DNA from: Heterotrichella gracilis
Taxonomy: Eukaryota; Sar; Xanthophyceae; Tribonematales; Xanthonemataceae
DNA: 31,393 bases
Assembly (NCBI GenBank): GCA_032358255.1
Contig: JAULBX010028183.1
Coordinates: 1-31,393 of the forward strand
Reading direction: 5' to 3'
Position numbers and translations under genes: made by a program. Positions 6,362 through 15,101 of the stretch are shown here, in pieces (within the stretch, counting starts at the first letter, position 1; every line of letters begins with the position of its first letter). A model generated the notes under the pieces. It was not told the origin of the DNA. It did no database searches and saw only the letters and a list, made by a program, of their open reading frames with translations.

Positions 6362-7057
6362 ATGATGCGTCAAAGGTTTAATTTGTTCTATACTGGATTT
6401 ACAGCCTCCTTGCCTAGCTTGTATTTTTCTAAACTCAAATTAAAAGAAAGTTTAAGTCAAAATGAAGATGCGCAGATGCAATCTGTTTTAACTAGCTATT
6501 TTCAATCCCTGGCCGATGAAAAGCCTGAATATGATTCACATCTCATCAGTGCCTTTAATTTGACCAAAACCTTTGAAATCGACGGGTTTCAGATTCCGGA
6601 AACAAGTACTGAGTATTTTACCTGGTTAGATGATCTCGTGAATGAGTTTGAAGTTCACTTTCCAATGGGGCGTATTGAACATTATTATTTTCTGTATGCG
6701 AGAAAAATTGCCGAACTCATTAAGAACATGGGCTTAATTAAAACCTATGTGGATATGCAGATCCTGACAAAACAGTCAATGGATCTGTCTCAAAAAATAG
6801 AAAATTACATCAAAGACAGTGAGTACATCGTGTTTAAATTGATGGCGCCTTCCGCATTACTTTCAAGCGAAGGCAGACAGACTTGTTTTAGTGTTCTTTA
6901 TAAACAAATAAACGATGAGATGCTTCATTTTAAAGGGTTAAACCTGAAAAACGCCAACGAAGCACAGCTTTTAGATTTAAAAAGCAAAGCAGAGAACTTT
7001 CATATTTTATTGATGAACGGATTTAAAAACTGTATTGCCCAACTAAAGGAATTTTAG
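6362..7057 (+). CDS. Hypothetical helical protein between two SpoIIE sensors
   Basis: A 231-residue protein I cannot assign. It has no signal peptide, no convincing membrane span and a largely alpha-helical pattern: L-K-L-K-E-S-L-S-Q-N-E-D-A-Q-M near 26-40, several amphipathic helices at 125-160, and a helical end (205-231). Aromatic-rich patches occur at 80-105 (W, F, Y) and 104-112 (I-E-H-Y-Y-F-L-Y-A). Only two Cys and no catalytic signature are visible. It is transcribed alone on the plus strand, diverging from the YfiR-SpoIIE gene and converging with the propeller-SpoIIE gene 46 nt away. Being cytosolic and between two PP2C-type phosphatases, it could be a partner or substrate, but that rests on position alone. 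The second ATG (6365) is an equally good start. Confidence 0.7.
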   Translation: MMRQRFNLFYTGFTASLPSLYFSKLKLKESLSQNEDAQMQSVLTSYFQSLADEKPEYDSHLISAFNLTKTFEIDGFQIPETSTEYFTWLDDLVNEFEVHFPMGRIEHYYFLYARKIAELIKNMGLIKTYVDMQILTKQSMDLSQKIENYIKDSEYIVFKLMAPSALLSSEGRQTCFSVLYKQINDEMLHFKGLNLKNANEAQLLDLKSKAENFHILLMNGFKNCIAQLKEF

Positions 7058-7103
7058 AATACAGAGTTCTTTAAGATTGGATAAAACTAACACATTTGAA
7101 TTT

Positions 7104-10100
7104 TTAGACACTAAAACCAATGATCAAGATATCATCCACCTGTTCATTTTCATTTTTCCATTCCAAATGTTCTGCTTTTAATTGATTTTCCTGGCTTGAA
7201 AAGGATTCTTTAGACATACCAATTAATAGATCTTTAAATTTTCCTGTGCTGTATTTTTTATCTTTTGCACCACCAAATTGATCGGCGTAACCATCTGTAA
7301 AAATGTAAAACGTATCTCCTTTGCCTGTTTGTATGATGTGGTTCGTGTATTCAATGGTGCTTTCTCTGTCTTTTTGTTTGGTCCCAATTGGAATTTTATC
7401 TGCTTTGATCTCCGTCAATTGTCCCTCTGGACTTATGATCCAAAGCGGGCGCATGGCACCGGCATACTCCAGGGTGTTTTGTTTGTGATTGATCTTGCAA
7501 ATAGCAATGTCCATTCCATCTTTCGATTCTGATTCATTTTTGTGTAAAACGCCCAGCACACCGTTATTGAGTTCTAACAAAATGTGTTTAGGATCGGTGA
7601 TCTTTTGTTCATTCACAATTTTATTTAAAATATTATATCCTATCAAACTCATAAAAGCTCCCGGAACACCGTGTCCTGTGCAATCAACAGCAGCTATGAT
7701 ACAAAAATCATCAAAGTGACTAAACCAGTAAAAATCACCACTCACAATGTCCTTGGTCATATATAAAATAAATGATTTTGGTAATTGTGACTGAATTAGG
7801 TCATTGTTCGGTAAAATGGCCTGTTGAATTTTACGGGCATAAAAAATACTGTCGGTGATGTCCTTGTTTTTTTGAAAGATGATCTGTTCCTGCTTTTTCC
7901 TTACCGTGACATCTGTATCAATGATGATGATTTTTTTCAGTTTGCCACTTTCATCAAAAATAGGCGTGAGGGTAGAAGATTCCCATAGCTCGGTTCCGTG
8001 TCCTAGTTTAGTGTTGAGTGATTCATATGAAACAGAACGTTTGTTGGTTACGGCATCCTGAATGATCTCTCTAATGTTTGGATTGTTACTCAGTTCATAA
8101 ATCGTTTCACCATACTGTTTCATTAACTGTTCCATGGTTAAATTGTTCAGTTTCACAAAACTTTCATTAATGTATTCTAACTTACCATTTGGGTCTAAAA
8201 TCAAAACCACATTATCCGTTTTACTGGCCACAAGCGACAAACGCTCCAGTTCAATATTTTTTAATTCAATGATTCCTGCTTGTTTTTCGATCTGGGCAGT
8301 ACGTTCTTTTACTTTTTGTTCAAGTACCAGATTTTCTCTTTGTAAAGCTTTTAAGCGGTATTGAATAAAGCTATATATAATGAGTGTTCCAAGAATAAGC
8401 AGCGACACCCAAAACCACCAGCGTTGCCAAATAGGTGTTAAAATAATAAAGGAATATCCTTCGGGCTCACTCCAAATATCTTCTTCGTTCTTTGCTTGAA
8501 CAATGAACGTGTAATTTCCGGGGTTTAAATTGTTGTAAGTAATGGTCTTTCCTTCATTGGCATAAAGCCAATCAGCTTCCAAGCCGTCTAATCGGTATCG
8601 GAACACTAATTTGCCCGGATTTTTGAGCCAAACGCCTTCAAAACTTAATGCCACATTGTTTTGATTGTATTTAAATTCAAAAATGGAATCTAAGGGACAG
8701 GGTTTAAAATTAATACTCAGTGATTTGATATAAGTAATTGGTTTTACAGAGTCGTTTTTTTCTTTACCGGTTCTTAAACTTAACACGCCGTTATTTGTGC
8801 CAATGTATAAAGTTCTATCTTGTATGAATATGGCATTTAAATTGGGATCTAGGTCTTCTTCAGAAATATCGAAGTAAGAGATGCTGTTTGTTTGACAATC
8901 GATGTTGTCTATTCCCTTCGAATGAACTGCAAAGACGTTGTTTCCGGATGATATGAGTTGCTGAGGCTGATCATCCCGGAGTCCGTTCGATAAATTGATT
9001 ACATCCAGGTTCCGGCCGCTATACTTTAAAATACCATCGGCATTGCTACTAGCCCAAATATGATTATGAACATCTTTACATAAAGAAAAAATATTAGTTG
9101 ATTTTAGTTTATATTTTTCTGTCAGGTTTACAAATCGCCCTTTGTCCATCATTTGTAAACCGCCACCATCACTACCAACAAAAAGATTGTTTTTATCATC
9201 TACCAGACTGCAATAAACATAGTCGCTGCCCAAGCCGTCAGCTTCTGTGTAGATCTTTTCCACTTCAAACGTTTTTACTTTTCCTTCTAAATTCACTTTT
9301 GCTTTTACAATACCACCGCCAAGTGTTGAGATGTAAACAGTGTTTTTGGAAGCGAAAAAAATGTTACTGATATTGTCGTTTCCTATATGATCTTCGCTGG
9401 CATTGATCATAATACTGTTTTTGGTTTCTGAACTTAAAATAATAATTCCATTGCCATAAGTTCCAAACCAAATATTTCCATCGGGAGATTTTGTAGCACA
9501 GGAAATAGTTAATTTGTCGCGGTTATTTATTTTTTCAATGATCACTTTGCCGCTGTCGTTTCGCTGGATCTTTGAGATACCATTGGTGGTACCTATCCAA
9601 AGTGTGTGATCATTGTCCATTGCCAGGGCAAGTATTCGATCATCGCTCAAACCTTCGGCTTTGTTTAAAAGGTGATATCGCCTTTCCACAAAATGACTGA
9701 TCCCTTTTTGTGAGGCGCACCAAATTTGCTTTTCACGATCTACAAACAACTGATTGATCTGATTAGAATGCAGGTAGTTCTGATAATTGTAAACCCGTAT
9801 AAAACCTTCATTTATTTGAATCAGATCTGTTTTTTCGCAGCCAATCACAATTTTCCCCTTGCCCTGAATCATCGCATTGCAAATGGGTCCTTTGGTCCAA
9901 TTACTAAAGAAGGGACTACGTTCAATTTTTTTTGTTAAAAGGTTGTAAGTACAGATGCCTGAATCTTGCATCGACACAAAAAGATGATCTTCATTAAATT
10001 GAATATCTCTGACAATGTTATCCGGTAAGCCGTTTTTATCTGATATAAGCGTAAATTTTGGTGAGGCCGATAAGTTTTCAATTTCTGTGATTCCGGCATC

Positions 10101-10637
10101 TGTTCCTAACCATATTCTGCTTTTAGCATCACAGGCTATGCGATAAATAACATCGTCGCTTAATCCGTTTTTTGTGTTAAAATGCTTTAGTGTTTCGCTT
10201 GTATAACAATAAAGTCCGTTGCCATAAGTACCAAAACAAATACCATTTTTGGTTTCACAAAAAGAAGTAATCTTGGCTTCATTGGTCTGGCTGCTCAGAT
10301 CGATCGAGTCAAGTTTTGATTTTTTAATAAAATAAACTTTACCACTTTTGGTGCCTATCCAAATAGTTTCTTTAGTATCCACAAATAATGCACTGATTGG
10401 CTGTTTCAGTATGTTACTTTCTTTCTGCAGTTCAATCGCCGTTTTCCCGTCAAATTTATACAAGCCATTATTTGTACCAAGCAATAAATTGCCTTGATAG
10501 TCTTGCGCAATGGTGTTTACAGGAACATCTTTTTTACCGGTGAGATTAAAATAATTTTTAACCTCTAATTGTGCGTGGAGAAAACCGTGCTGAACTAATA
10601 GAAAAAAAAATATTTTTTTACAGAAGTTCAACTTCAA
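7104..10637 (-). CDS. Beta-propeller (Reg_prop)/Y_Y_Y/PAS sensor with SpoIIE/PP2C phosphatase output
   Basis: A 1177-residue one-span sensor. After a signal peptide (1-22) comes a two-component-type propeller (about 35-625) with repeated W-I-G-T/N-G-L/D-G-G units, such as I-W-I-G-T-K-S-G-K (92-100) and L-W-I-G-T-T-N-G-I (346-354). A Y_Y_Y domain follows (about 640-733), then a span (740-759), a coiled coil (760-800), a PAS domain (about 802-912) and the SpoIIE phosphatase (about 955-1177). Metal ligands are intact: S-G-D-F-Y-W (Asp968), D-C-T-G-H-G-V-P-G-A (Asp985), T-D-G-Y-A-D-Q-F-G-G (Asp1115), D-D-I-L-I-I-G (1168-1169). Hybrid two-component proteins of Bacteroidota with this propeller usually sense glycans; here the kinase is replaced by a phosphatase. 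Its start is a TTG 5 nt after the YceI-like gene, implying one operon. Confidence 0.93.
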   Translation of the reverse strand: MKLNFCKKIFFFLLVQHGFLHAQLEVKNYFNLTGKKDVPVNTIAQDYQGNLLLGTNNGLYKFDGKTAIELQKESNILKQPISALFVDTKETIWIGTKSGKVYFIKKSKLDSIDLSSQTNEAKITSFCETKNGICFGTYGNGLYCYTSETLKHFNTKNGLSDDVIYRIACDAKSRIWLGTDAGITEIENLSASPKFTLISDKNGLPDNIVRDIQFNEDHLFVSMQDSGICTYNLLTKKIERSPFFSNWTKGPICNAMIQGKGKIVIGCEKTDLIQINEGFIRVYNYQNYLHSNQINQLFVDREKQIWCASQKGISHFVERRYHLLNKAEGLSDDRILALAMDNDHTLWIGTTNGISKIQRNDSGKVIIEKINNRDKLTISCATKSPDGNIWFGTYGNGIIILSSETKNSIMINASEDHIGNDNISNIFFASKNTVYISTLGGGIVKAKVNLEGKVKTFEVEKIYTEADGLGSDYVYCSLVDDKNNLFVGSDGGGLQMMDKGRFVNLTEKYKLKSTNIFSLCKDVHNHIWASSNADGILKYSGRNLDVINLSNGLRDDQPQQLISSGNNVFAVHSKGIDNIDCQTNSISYFDISEEDLDPNLNAIFIQDRTLYIGTNNGVLSLRTGKEKNDSVKPITYIKSLSINFKPCPLDSIFEFKYNQNNVALSFEGVWLKNPGKLVFRYRLDGLEADWLYANEGKTITYNNLNPGNYTFIVQAKNEEDIWSEPEGYSFIILTPIWQRWWFWVSLLILGTLIIYSFIQYRLKALQRENLVLEQKVKERTAQIEKQAGIIELKNIELERLSLVASKTDNVVLILDPNGKLEYINESFVKLNNLTMEQLMKQYGETIYELSNNPNIREIIQDAVTNKRSVSYESLNTKLGHGTELWESSTLTPIFDESGKLKKIIIIDTDVTVRKKQEQIIFQKNKDITDSIFYARKIQQAILPNNDLIQSQLPKSFILYMTKDIVSGDFYWFSHFDDFCIIAAVDCTGHGVPGAFMSLIGYNILNKIVNEQKITDPKHILLELNNGVLGVLHKNESESKDGMDIAICKINHKQNTLEYAGAMRPLWIISPEGQLTEIKADKIPIGTKQKDRESTIEYTNHIIQTGKGDTFYIFTDGYADQFGGAKDKKYSTGKFKDLLIGMSKESFSSQENQLKAEHLEWKNENEQVDDILIIGFSV

Positions 10638-10642
10638 CGGAA

Positions 10643-11185
10643 TTAAGATTTTGGTTTTAAAGTGGCTTTTACTTCAACCATAATGATGGAAGCAATTTTT
10701 TGATTCACCACTTTTGGAATTTTGATATTGTGGTCTTCAAGCGGAACTTCAAAGCTAGATTCAACCATGATCTCCTTGTCTTTGATGGTGATCTTAACTT
10801 TAATGATCTTTTCTTTATCGGTGCCATGTATGGTAAAAACGCCCTTCGATCTTACCTGGTAGGTGCCGTTTTTACTGAAATCAATGTCCTCAATAATTTT
10901 TCCTTTATAATAAGCCTTTGGAAATTTTTCAGTTTCAAGGTAATTCTCTCTAAAATGTTCTTTTTGTAAGGCACTGTTAAATCCTTCAAATGAATCAATA
11001 TCTATAGAGAATGCCACCGTTTTGTTAGGGCAGTCAAGTACTCCATTTGTTTTAGCGGATTGGGCTTTAATTAATTCAAGTGGCGCCTCAGAGGTAAATT
11101 TAGTCACGCCGTCTTTGCATACACAAATTTGGGCAGATGAGATCTGATAAGAAAGCGAAACCAATAAGAGTGCCTTTTTGAACAT
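10643..11185 (-). CDS. YceI-like secreted protein
   Basis: A 180-residue exported protein. Residues 1-18 are a signal peptide, probably cleaved near I-S-S-A-Q. The rest resembles the YceI lipocalin-like fold of Bacteroidota: F-T-S-E-A-P-L-E-L-I-K-A (30-41), then S-I-D-I-D-S-F-E-G-F (60-69), E-H-F-R-E-N-Y-L-E-T-E-K-F-P-K-A (76-91), and G-V-F-T-I-H-G-T-D-K (114-123). YceI proteins form a beta-barrel that binds polyisoprenoid or other amphiphilic lipids in the periplasm. It carries extra Cys near the N-terminus (C22, C24 and C52). It is the first gene of an operon with the 1177-residue propeller-SpoIIE sensor, so it may supply or modify the signal; that link is inference from operon order. Confidence 0.82.
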   Translation of the reverse strand: MFKKALLLVSLSYQISSAQICVCKDGVTKFTSEAPLELIKAQSAKTNGVLDCPNKTVAFSIDIDSFEGFNSALQKEHFRENYLETEKFPKAYYKGKIIEDIDFSKNGTYQVRSKGVFTIHGTDKEKIIKVKITIKDKEIMVESSFEVPLEDHNIKIPKVVNQKIASIIMVEVKATLKPKS

Positions 11186-11267
11186 ATATAATAATAACTA
11201 GAAGTAAATATAGGGAATTAGTTTTATTTGTCAATTTCAAATGACAACAATCATGTTTATTAAGGTA

Positions 11268-12425
11268 TTATCCCAATGCTTGTTCAATATCTGCTAACAA
11301 ATCTTCCACGTCTTCTACACCTACACTCAAACGGAGTAAATTATCAACCACACCTGCTTTATCTCTTTCTGCTTTTGGAATAGAGGCATGCGTCATGGTT
11401 ACCGGGTGATTGATCAAGGATTCTACCCCGCCTAATGATTCTGCCAAAGAAAACACCTTAAATGAAGAGGCGATTTTAAAAGTATCCTGCAAAGAAGCAC
11501 CTTTTAATACAATGGATATCATTCCGCCAAAATCACGCATTTGTTTTTTGGCAATGGCATGGTTCGGATGATCGGTAAATCCTGGCCAGTAGATCTTTTC
11601 AATTTTTGGATGTGTTTTTAAGTATTCGGCAATTTTCCGACCGTTATAACAATGGCGTTCCATGCGCAGATGCAGGGTTTTAATACCACGCATCACTAAA
11701 AAACAATCCATCGGTCCGGGATTGGCACCGCAACTATTCAAAATAAAATAAATTTGCTCGTGCAGTTTGTCATCGTTCATGACCAAAGCACCCATTACCA
11801 CATCACTGTGCCCGCCTAAATACTTGGTTACCGAATGCATCACAATATCTGCTCCTAAAGCCAATGGATTTTGCAAATAGGGTGAGGCAAAGGTATTATC
11901 CACGGCTAATAAGAGCTTATTTTCCTTCGCAATTTTAGCACAGGCAGCAATGTCAATGATCTGCATGGTAGGATTGGTAGGAGTTTCGGCCCAAATCAAT
12001 TTGGTGTTTTTATTAAGGTGTTTTTTGATATTCTCTGCATCGGTTAAGTTGATGAAATGAAATTTGATACCGTATTTTTCATAGATCTTGGTGAACATAC
12101 GATAGGATCCACCATACAGGTCATCACCGGTAATCACTTCATCTCCCGGATTTAACATCCGCATCACAGCATCGGTGGCACCCATACCACTACTGAAACA
12201 CACACAATGCTTTCCATTCTCAAGTGCGGCAATATTTTTTTGAAGCGCCTCTCTGGTTGGATTTTTTCCACGGGCATATCCATATCCTTTATTGGTTCCC
12301 GGAGATTCCTGAACATAGGTAGAGGTTTGAAATATGGGAGTCATGATGGCTCCGGTGCTTGGATCGGGCTCAGCACCAGCGTGAATGGCCTTTGTTCCGA
12401 ATTTATAATGTGATTGATCTGACAT
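11268..12425 (-). CDS. Cystathionine gamma-synthase/lyase family PLP enzyme
   Basis: A 385-residue trans-sulfuration enzyme of the Cys/Met-metabolism PLP family. It starts at M-S-D-Q-S-H-Y-K-F and reads T-K-A-I-H-A-G-A, then Y-A-R-G-K-N-P-T-R (50-58), the cofactor-stacking Y-G-G-S-Y-R (104-109), E-T-P-T-N-P (147-152), D-N-T-F-A-S-P (176-182) and the PLP lysine in H-S-V-T-K-Y-L-G-G-H (Lys201). Such enzymes either join O-acyl-homoserine to cysteine (metB) or split cystathionine or homocysteine (mccB/mgl types); the sequence does not settle which. An upstream extension to 12575 is open but lies inside the preceding glycosyltransferase, so I placed the start at 12425, 10 nt after that gene. Being last in a glycan operon is unusual for a methionine gene. 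Confidence 0.9.
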   Translation of the reverse strand: MSDQSHYKFGTKAIHAGAEPDPSTGAIMTPIFQTSTYVQESPGTNKGYGYARGKNPTREALQKNIAALENGKHCVCFSSGMGATDAVMRMLNPGDEVITGDDLYGGSYRMFTKIYEKYGIKFHFINLTDAENIKKHLNKNTKLIWAETPTNPTMQIIDIAACAKIAKENKLLLAVDNTFASPYLQNPLALGADIVMHSVTKYLGGHSDVVMGALVMNDDKLHEQIYFILNSCGANPGPMDCFLVMRGIKTLHLRMERHCYNGRKIAEYLKTHPKIEKIYWPGFTDHPNHAIAKKQMRDFGGMISIVLKGASLQDTFKIASSFKVFSLAESLGGVESLINHPVTMTHASIPKAERDKAGVVDNLLRLSVGVEDVEDLLADIEQALG

Positions 12426-12435
12426 ACCTGTTATT

Positions 12436-14166
12436 TTATTTGGTTTCTGTGGATGGTGCTGTGACTGCTGCGGGCGTAACTTCTTGATTTCGCTCGTAAG
12501 TGTAAATAATATTTTGACCGGTAGGTTTGTAATTGGCCATGGCTTCTTTCCATAAATAATTGGTTTGCATACCATCTACCATATCAGCAATTCCTACTAA
12601 ATGGTAATTATCGGTAATGTATTTGTTTGCCCAGGTATACCAGTATTGATCGGTATTAGGTTGCACAAAAAGAGAGATGGAGTGATTAAAAAACACCAAA
12701 TATCTAGGTTTTGCCTTTTCCACATCCTCTACAAATTCACGTTGCCATTTTTTATGTTCAGGTACATCCGATACTATGGCTGCAAAATAGGCGTGACGCG
12801 AGGGCGATTTTTTATGTGTATACAAGTAAATTTGCGGCTCTGAACCAAGCAACACTATTTGATCTTCGGGTTTTGAATTGGCATTAATGTAGTTAGCAAT
12901 TTCCATCGATTCTGGAAACGGATTGTTACCATATACCGCTCTTAAGATGCGTTCATAATTAGGATGCACATAATAATATTTTAGGGCACTCACATGTTTT
13001 ACAGTAAGCACAATGAACACTCCTAAATAAACATATTTTAAACCGGTAAATTTTACATTAAGACTGTCTTTTAAAAAGGTCACAATGCCATAATAAGTCA
13101 GACCTGCCATCAATGATAAGCCAGGAATGATCTGAATCCAATAGTGACCATAAAAATAATAACCCGGTACAATAGTGCAACAAGAGAAAAACAATAAACT
13201 CAGTGCCACAAATTTCATTTTCATGGAAATGGGTTTAAGTAAACACACCCCAATGGCCAATAAACTGTGCACCCAAAAGAATTTATAGTTCAATAAAATG
13301 GCATCACGGGTATAACCAAAATACTTAATACCATCTTCAAATTTAATTTTACCGACGTATTTTTTGGGTGTTTCATAAGCCCAATAGATCATTTCAGCAA
13401 AAGAATCTTTCATTAAAATAATTAAGAGAAATCCGCTAAATACCAGTAAAACACCGGCAGAGTAGGTGAGTACCTGAATGATCAGTGGTTTAAATTCGCG
13501 GTTCTTGGTGAAAATAAATCCGATAATGAGTGTTAAACCTCCCCACAATAGTAAAAAGACTCCGCTGGTTTTTGTCATAAATGCAAAACCAAAGGCCATG
13601 CCCATCAAAAAATTATAGTACCATTTGTTTGTTTTTGAGTACAGGGCAAAAAATAAAATTCCCAAACTGATAAAGAAGGCAACACCATGTTCGGCCTGAA
13701 TAGTAAAGCCACTTAGGTTGGGAGTCATAGAAACAAAAGCGTATGTGATGGCAGTAATGATGCCTGCTACCGGTGTAAACAATCGTTCAGCGGCAAAATA
13801 CATCAACACAATGGTAAGCAGATTTAAATACATAAAACCTGTATGCAGTCCTTCAACTGTATCGCCAAATAACCACACCATGGCTCCATAAAAATAAAAC
13901 AGTCCCGGAAATTTTTGTTCGTAAAAATCCTTGTAGGGAATTTTACCTTCCAGGATCATGTTACCAATATAACCGTAAATACCCTCATCTCTTTCAAACG
14001 GAATAGATAAAAATTTTGAGCGGATGGTCGCCATTACCAATAACAATATGGCTAACAAACCCAAGCTGATCTTGCTCTCTGTGGTAAAGTAAGTGTTTGT
14101 TGAATGAGACTTTTCTTTTTCGGAAGAAGTCGTTTTTTGTATGTGGGGTGTTTTTGTTTTCGACAT
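12436..14166 (-). CDS. ArnT/PMT-like membrane glycosyltransferase (GT39-type fold)
   Basis: A 576-residue polytopic inner-membrane protein. A Ser/Thr/Lys-rich cytosolic N-terminus (1-30) precedes a first span (33-48) and then P-F-E-R-D-E-G-I-Y-G-Y (56-66), the acidic loop that in ArnT and PMT-type enzymes supplies the catalytic Asp/Glu on the periplasmic face. Y-E-Q-K-F-P-G-L-F-Y-F-Y-G (82-94) is also typical. About ten more hydrophobic spans follow to roughly 385, then a soluble periplasmic domain (about 390-545). These enzymes move a sugar from a polyprenyl-phosphate carrier to lipid A, protein or another glycan. The neighbouring gene at 15098-16024 looks like a polyprenyl-phosphate glycosyltransferase and could make that donor. 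Acceptor and sugar cannot be read from sequence. Confidence 0.85.
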   Translation of the reverse strand: MSKTKTPHIQKTTSSEKEKSHSTNTYFTTESKISLGLLAILLLVMATIRSKFLSIPFERDEGIYGYIGNMILEGKIPYKDFYEQKFPGLFYFYGAMVWLFGDTVEGLHTGFMYLNLLTIVLMYFAAERLFTPVAGIITAITYAFVSMTPNLSGFTIQAEHGVAFFISLGILFFALYSKTNKWYYNFLMGMAFGFAFMTKTSGVFLLLWGGLTLIIGFIFTKNREFKPLIIQVLTYSAGVLLVFSGFLLIILMKDSFAEMIYWAYETPKKYVGKIKFEDGIKYFGYTRDAILLNYKFFWVHSLLAIGVCLLKPISMKMKFVALSLLFFSCCTIVPGYYFYGHYWIQIIPGLSLMAGLTYYGIVTFLKDSLNVKFTGLKYVYLGVFIVLTVKHVSALKYYYVHPNYERILRAVYGNNPFPESMEIANYINANSKPEDQIVLLGSEPQIYLYTHKKSPSRHAYFAAIVSDVPEHKKWQREFVEDVEKAKPRYLVFFNHSISLFVQPNTDQYWYTWANKYITDNYHLVGIADMVDGMQTNYLWKEAMANYKPTGQNIIYTYERNQEVTPAAVTAPSTETK

Positions 14167-14180
14167 GAGGCGTTTAAAGC

Positions 14181-15101
14181 TTAAAGTGATTTCAGACTTT
14201 CGTATGTTTTTTTAATGCCTTCCTGAATGGGAACAAATTTAAATTTAGGATTAGCTTTGAGTAGTTTACTGTTATCGAGGTCGATCACCGAATTATCACT
14301 TTGACGGGTTTCAATATAATTCACCGTAAATTTTTCGCTGACTACTTGTTTCAACAAGGCAATAAGTAAATTAATACTCATGGTATCGTTAGAAGCCAGA
14401 TTGTATAAATTAGATTTGCCGAGATCATTATTTAGAGAGGTGCTTAATAATTCAGCCACATCTTTTACATACACATAATTACGAATAGTTTCACCTTTTC
14501 CGTAAACAGTCACCGATTTTTCGGTAATGATCTTTTCAATAAAGGTATTGATGATACCCAGACCTTTAGAAGTGTCTTGCCCATCGCCATAAACGTTAGA
14601 GATCCGGTAGATATCAGAATGGAGTCCGTATTTTTTTTGGAAATAATTTAAAAAGTGTTCCATGGTAAGCTTGATGATACCGTATGGAGAGAAGGGATTT
14701 GGAACATCCATTTCATTCACCTTTTCTTCATCGGAACCATAGATAGTACCACCGCTGGATAAAAAAACGATCTTTTTGGTTTTTAGTTTGCACACGGTTT
14801 CAGTGAACTGAATAAACGGTTTTAAATTTTTTTCAAGTTCAATAAGAGGTTGATTCCAGCTACTGGATGGAATGGTTTCGGAGGCTAAATAATAGATCAC
14901 ATCGATGTTTGCGAAATATTTATTTACTTGTACCGTATTTAAGAGATCAATTTTAACGTAAGGGATGTCTTCACCAAACACACTGGTTTTGCTCTTTCCG
15001 TACAAAAATAAATTCACATCGGGCTTGGTCATTAACACTTTTGCCAGATTACGGCCAATAAAGCCATTGGAGCCAACTATGGCTACATTCAAAGTACTCA
15101 T
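14181..15101 (-). CDS. NAD-dependent epimerase/dehydratase (extended SDR, nucleotide-sugar type)
   Basis: A 306-residue extended short-chain dehydrogenase. The NAD-binding turn is V-G-S-N-G-F-I-G (9-16). The catalytic S-S (115-116) precedes G-G-T-I-Y-G, and Y-G-I-I-K gives Tyr140 and Lys144. I-S-N-V-Y-G-D-G-Q is the expected substrate-loop motif, and R-N-Y-V-Y-V-K-D-V closes the site. It is closest in style to UDP-glucose 4-epimerases and related sugar epimerases, but the substrate is not certain. Its ATG overlaps the TGA of the upstream glycosyltransferase (ATGA), so translation is coupled, and the GT39-like gene follows 14 nt after it. It most likely prepares a nucleotide sugar for the flanking transferases. 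Confidence 0.9.
   Translation of the reverse strand: MSTLNVAIVGSNGFIGRNLAKVLMTKPDVNLFLYGKSKTSVFGEDIPYVKIDLLNTVQVNKYFANIDVIYYLASETIPSSSWNQPLIELEKNLKPFIQFTETVCKLKTKKIVFLSSGGTIYGSDEEKVNEMDVPNPFSPYGIIKLTMEHFLNYFQKKYGLHSDIYRISNVYGDGQDTSKGLGIINTFIEKIITEKSVTVYGKGETIRNYVYVKDVAELLSTSLNNDLGKSNLYNLASNDTMSINLLIALLKQVVSEKFTVNYIETRQSDNSVIDLDNSKLLKANPKFKFVPIQEGIKKTYESLKSL

Noticed and set aside
12426-12575. 50-residue N-terminal extension of the cystathionine gamma-synthase family enzyme
   Set aside because: It lies inside the GT39-like gene, has no family resemblance, and the conserved protein starts at the ATG at 12425.
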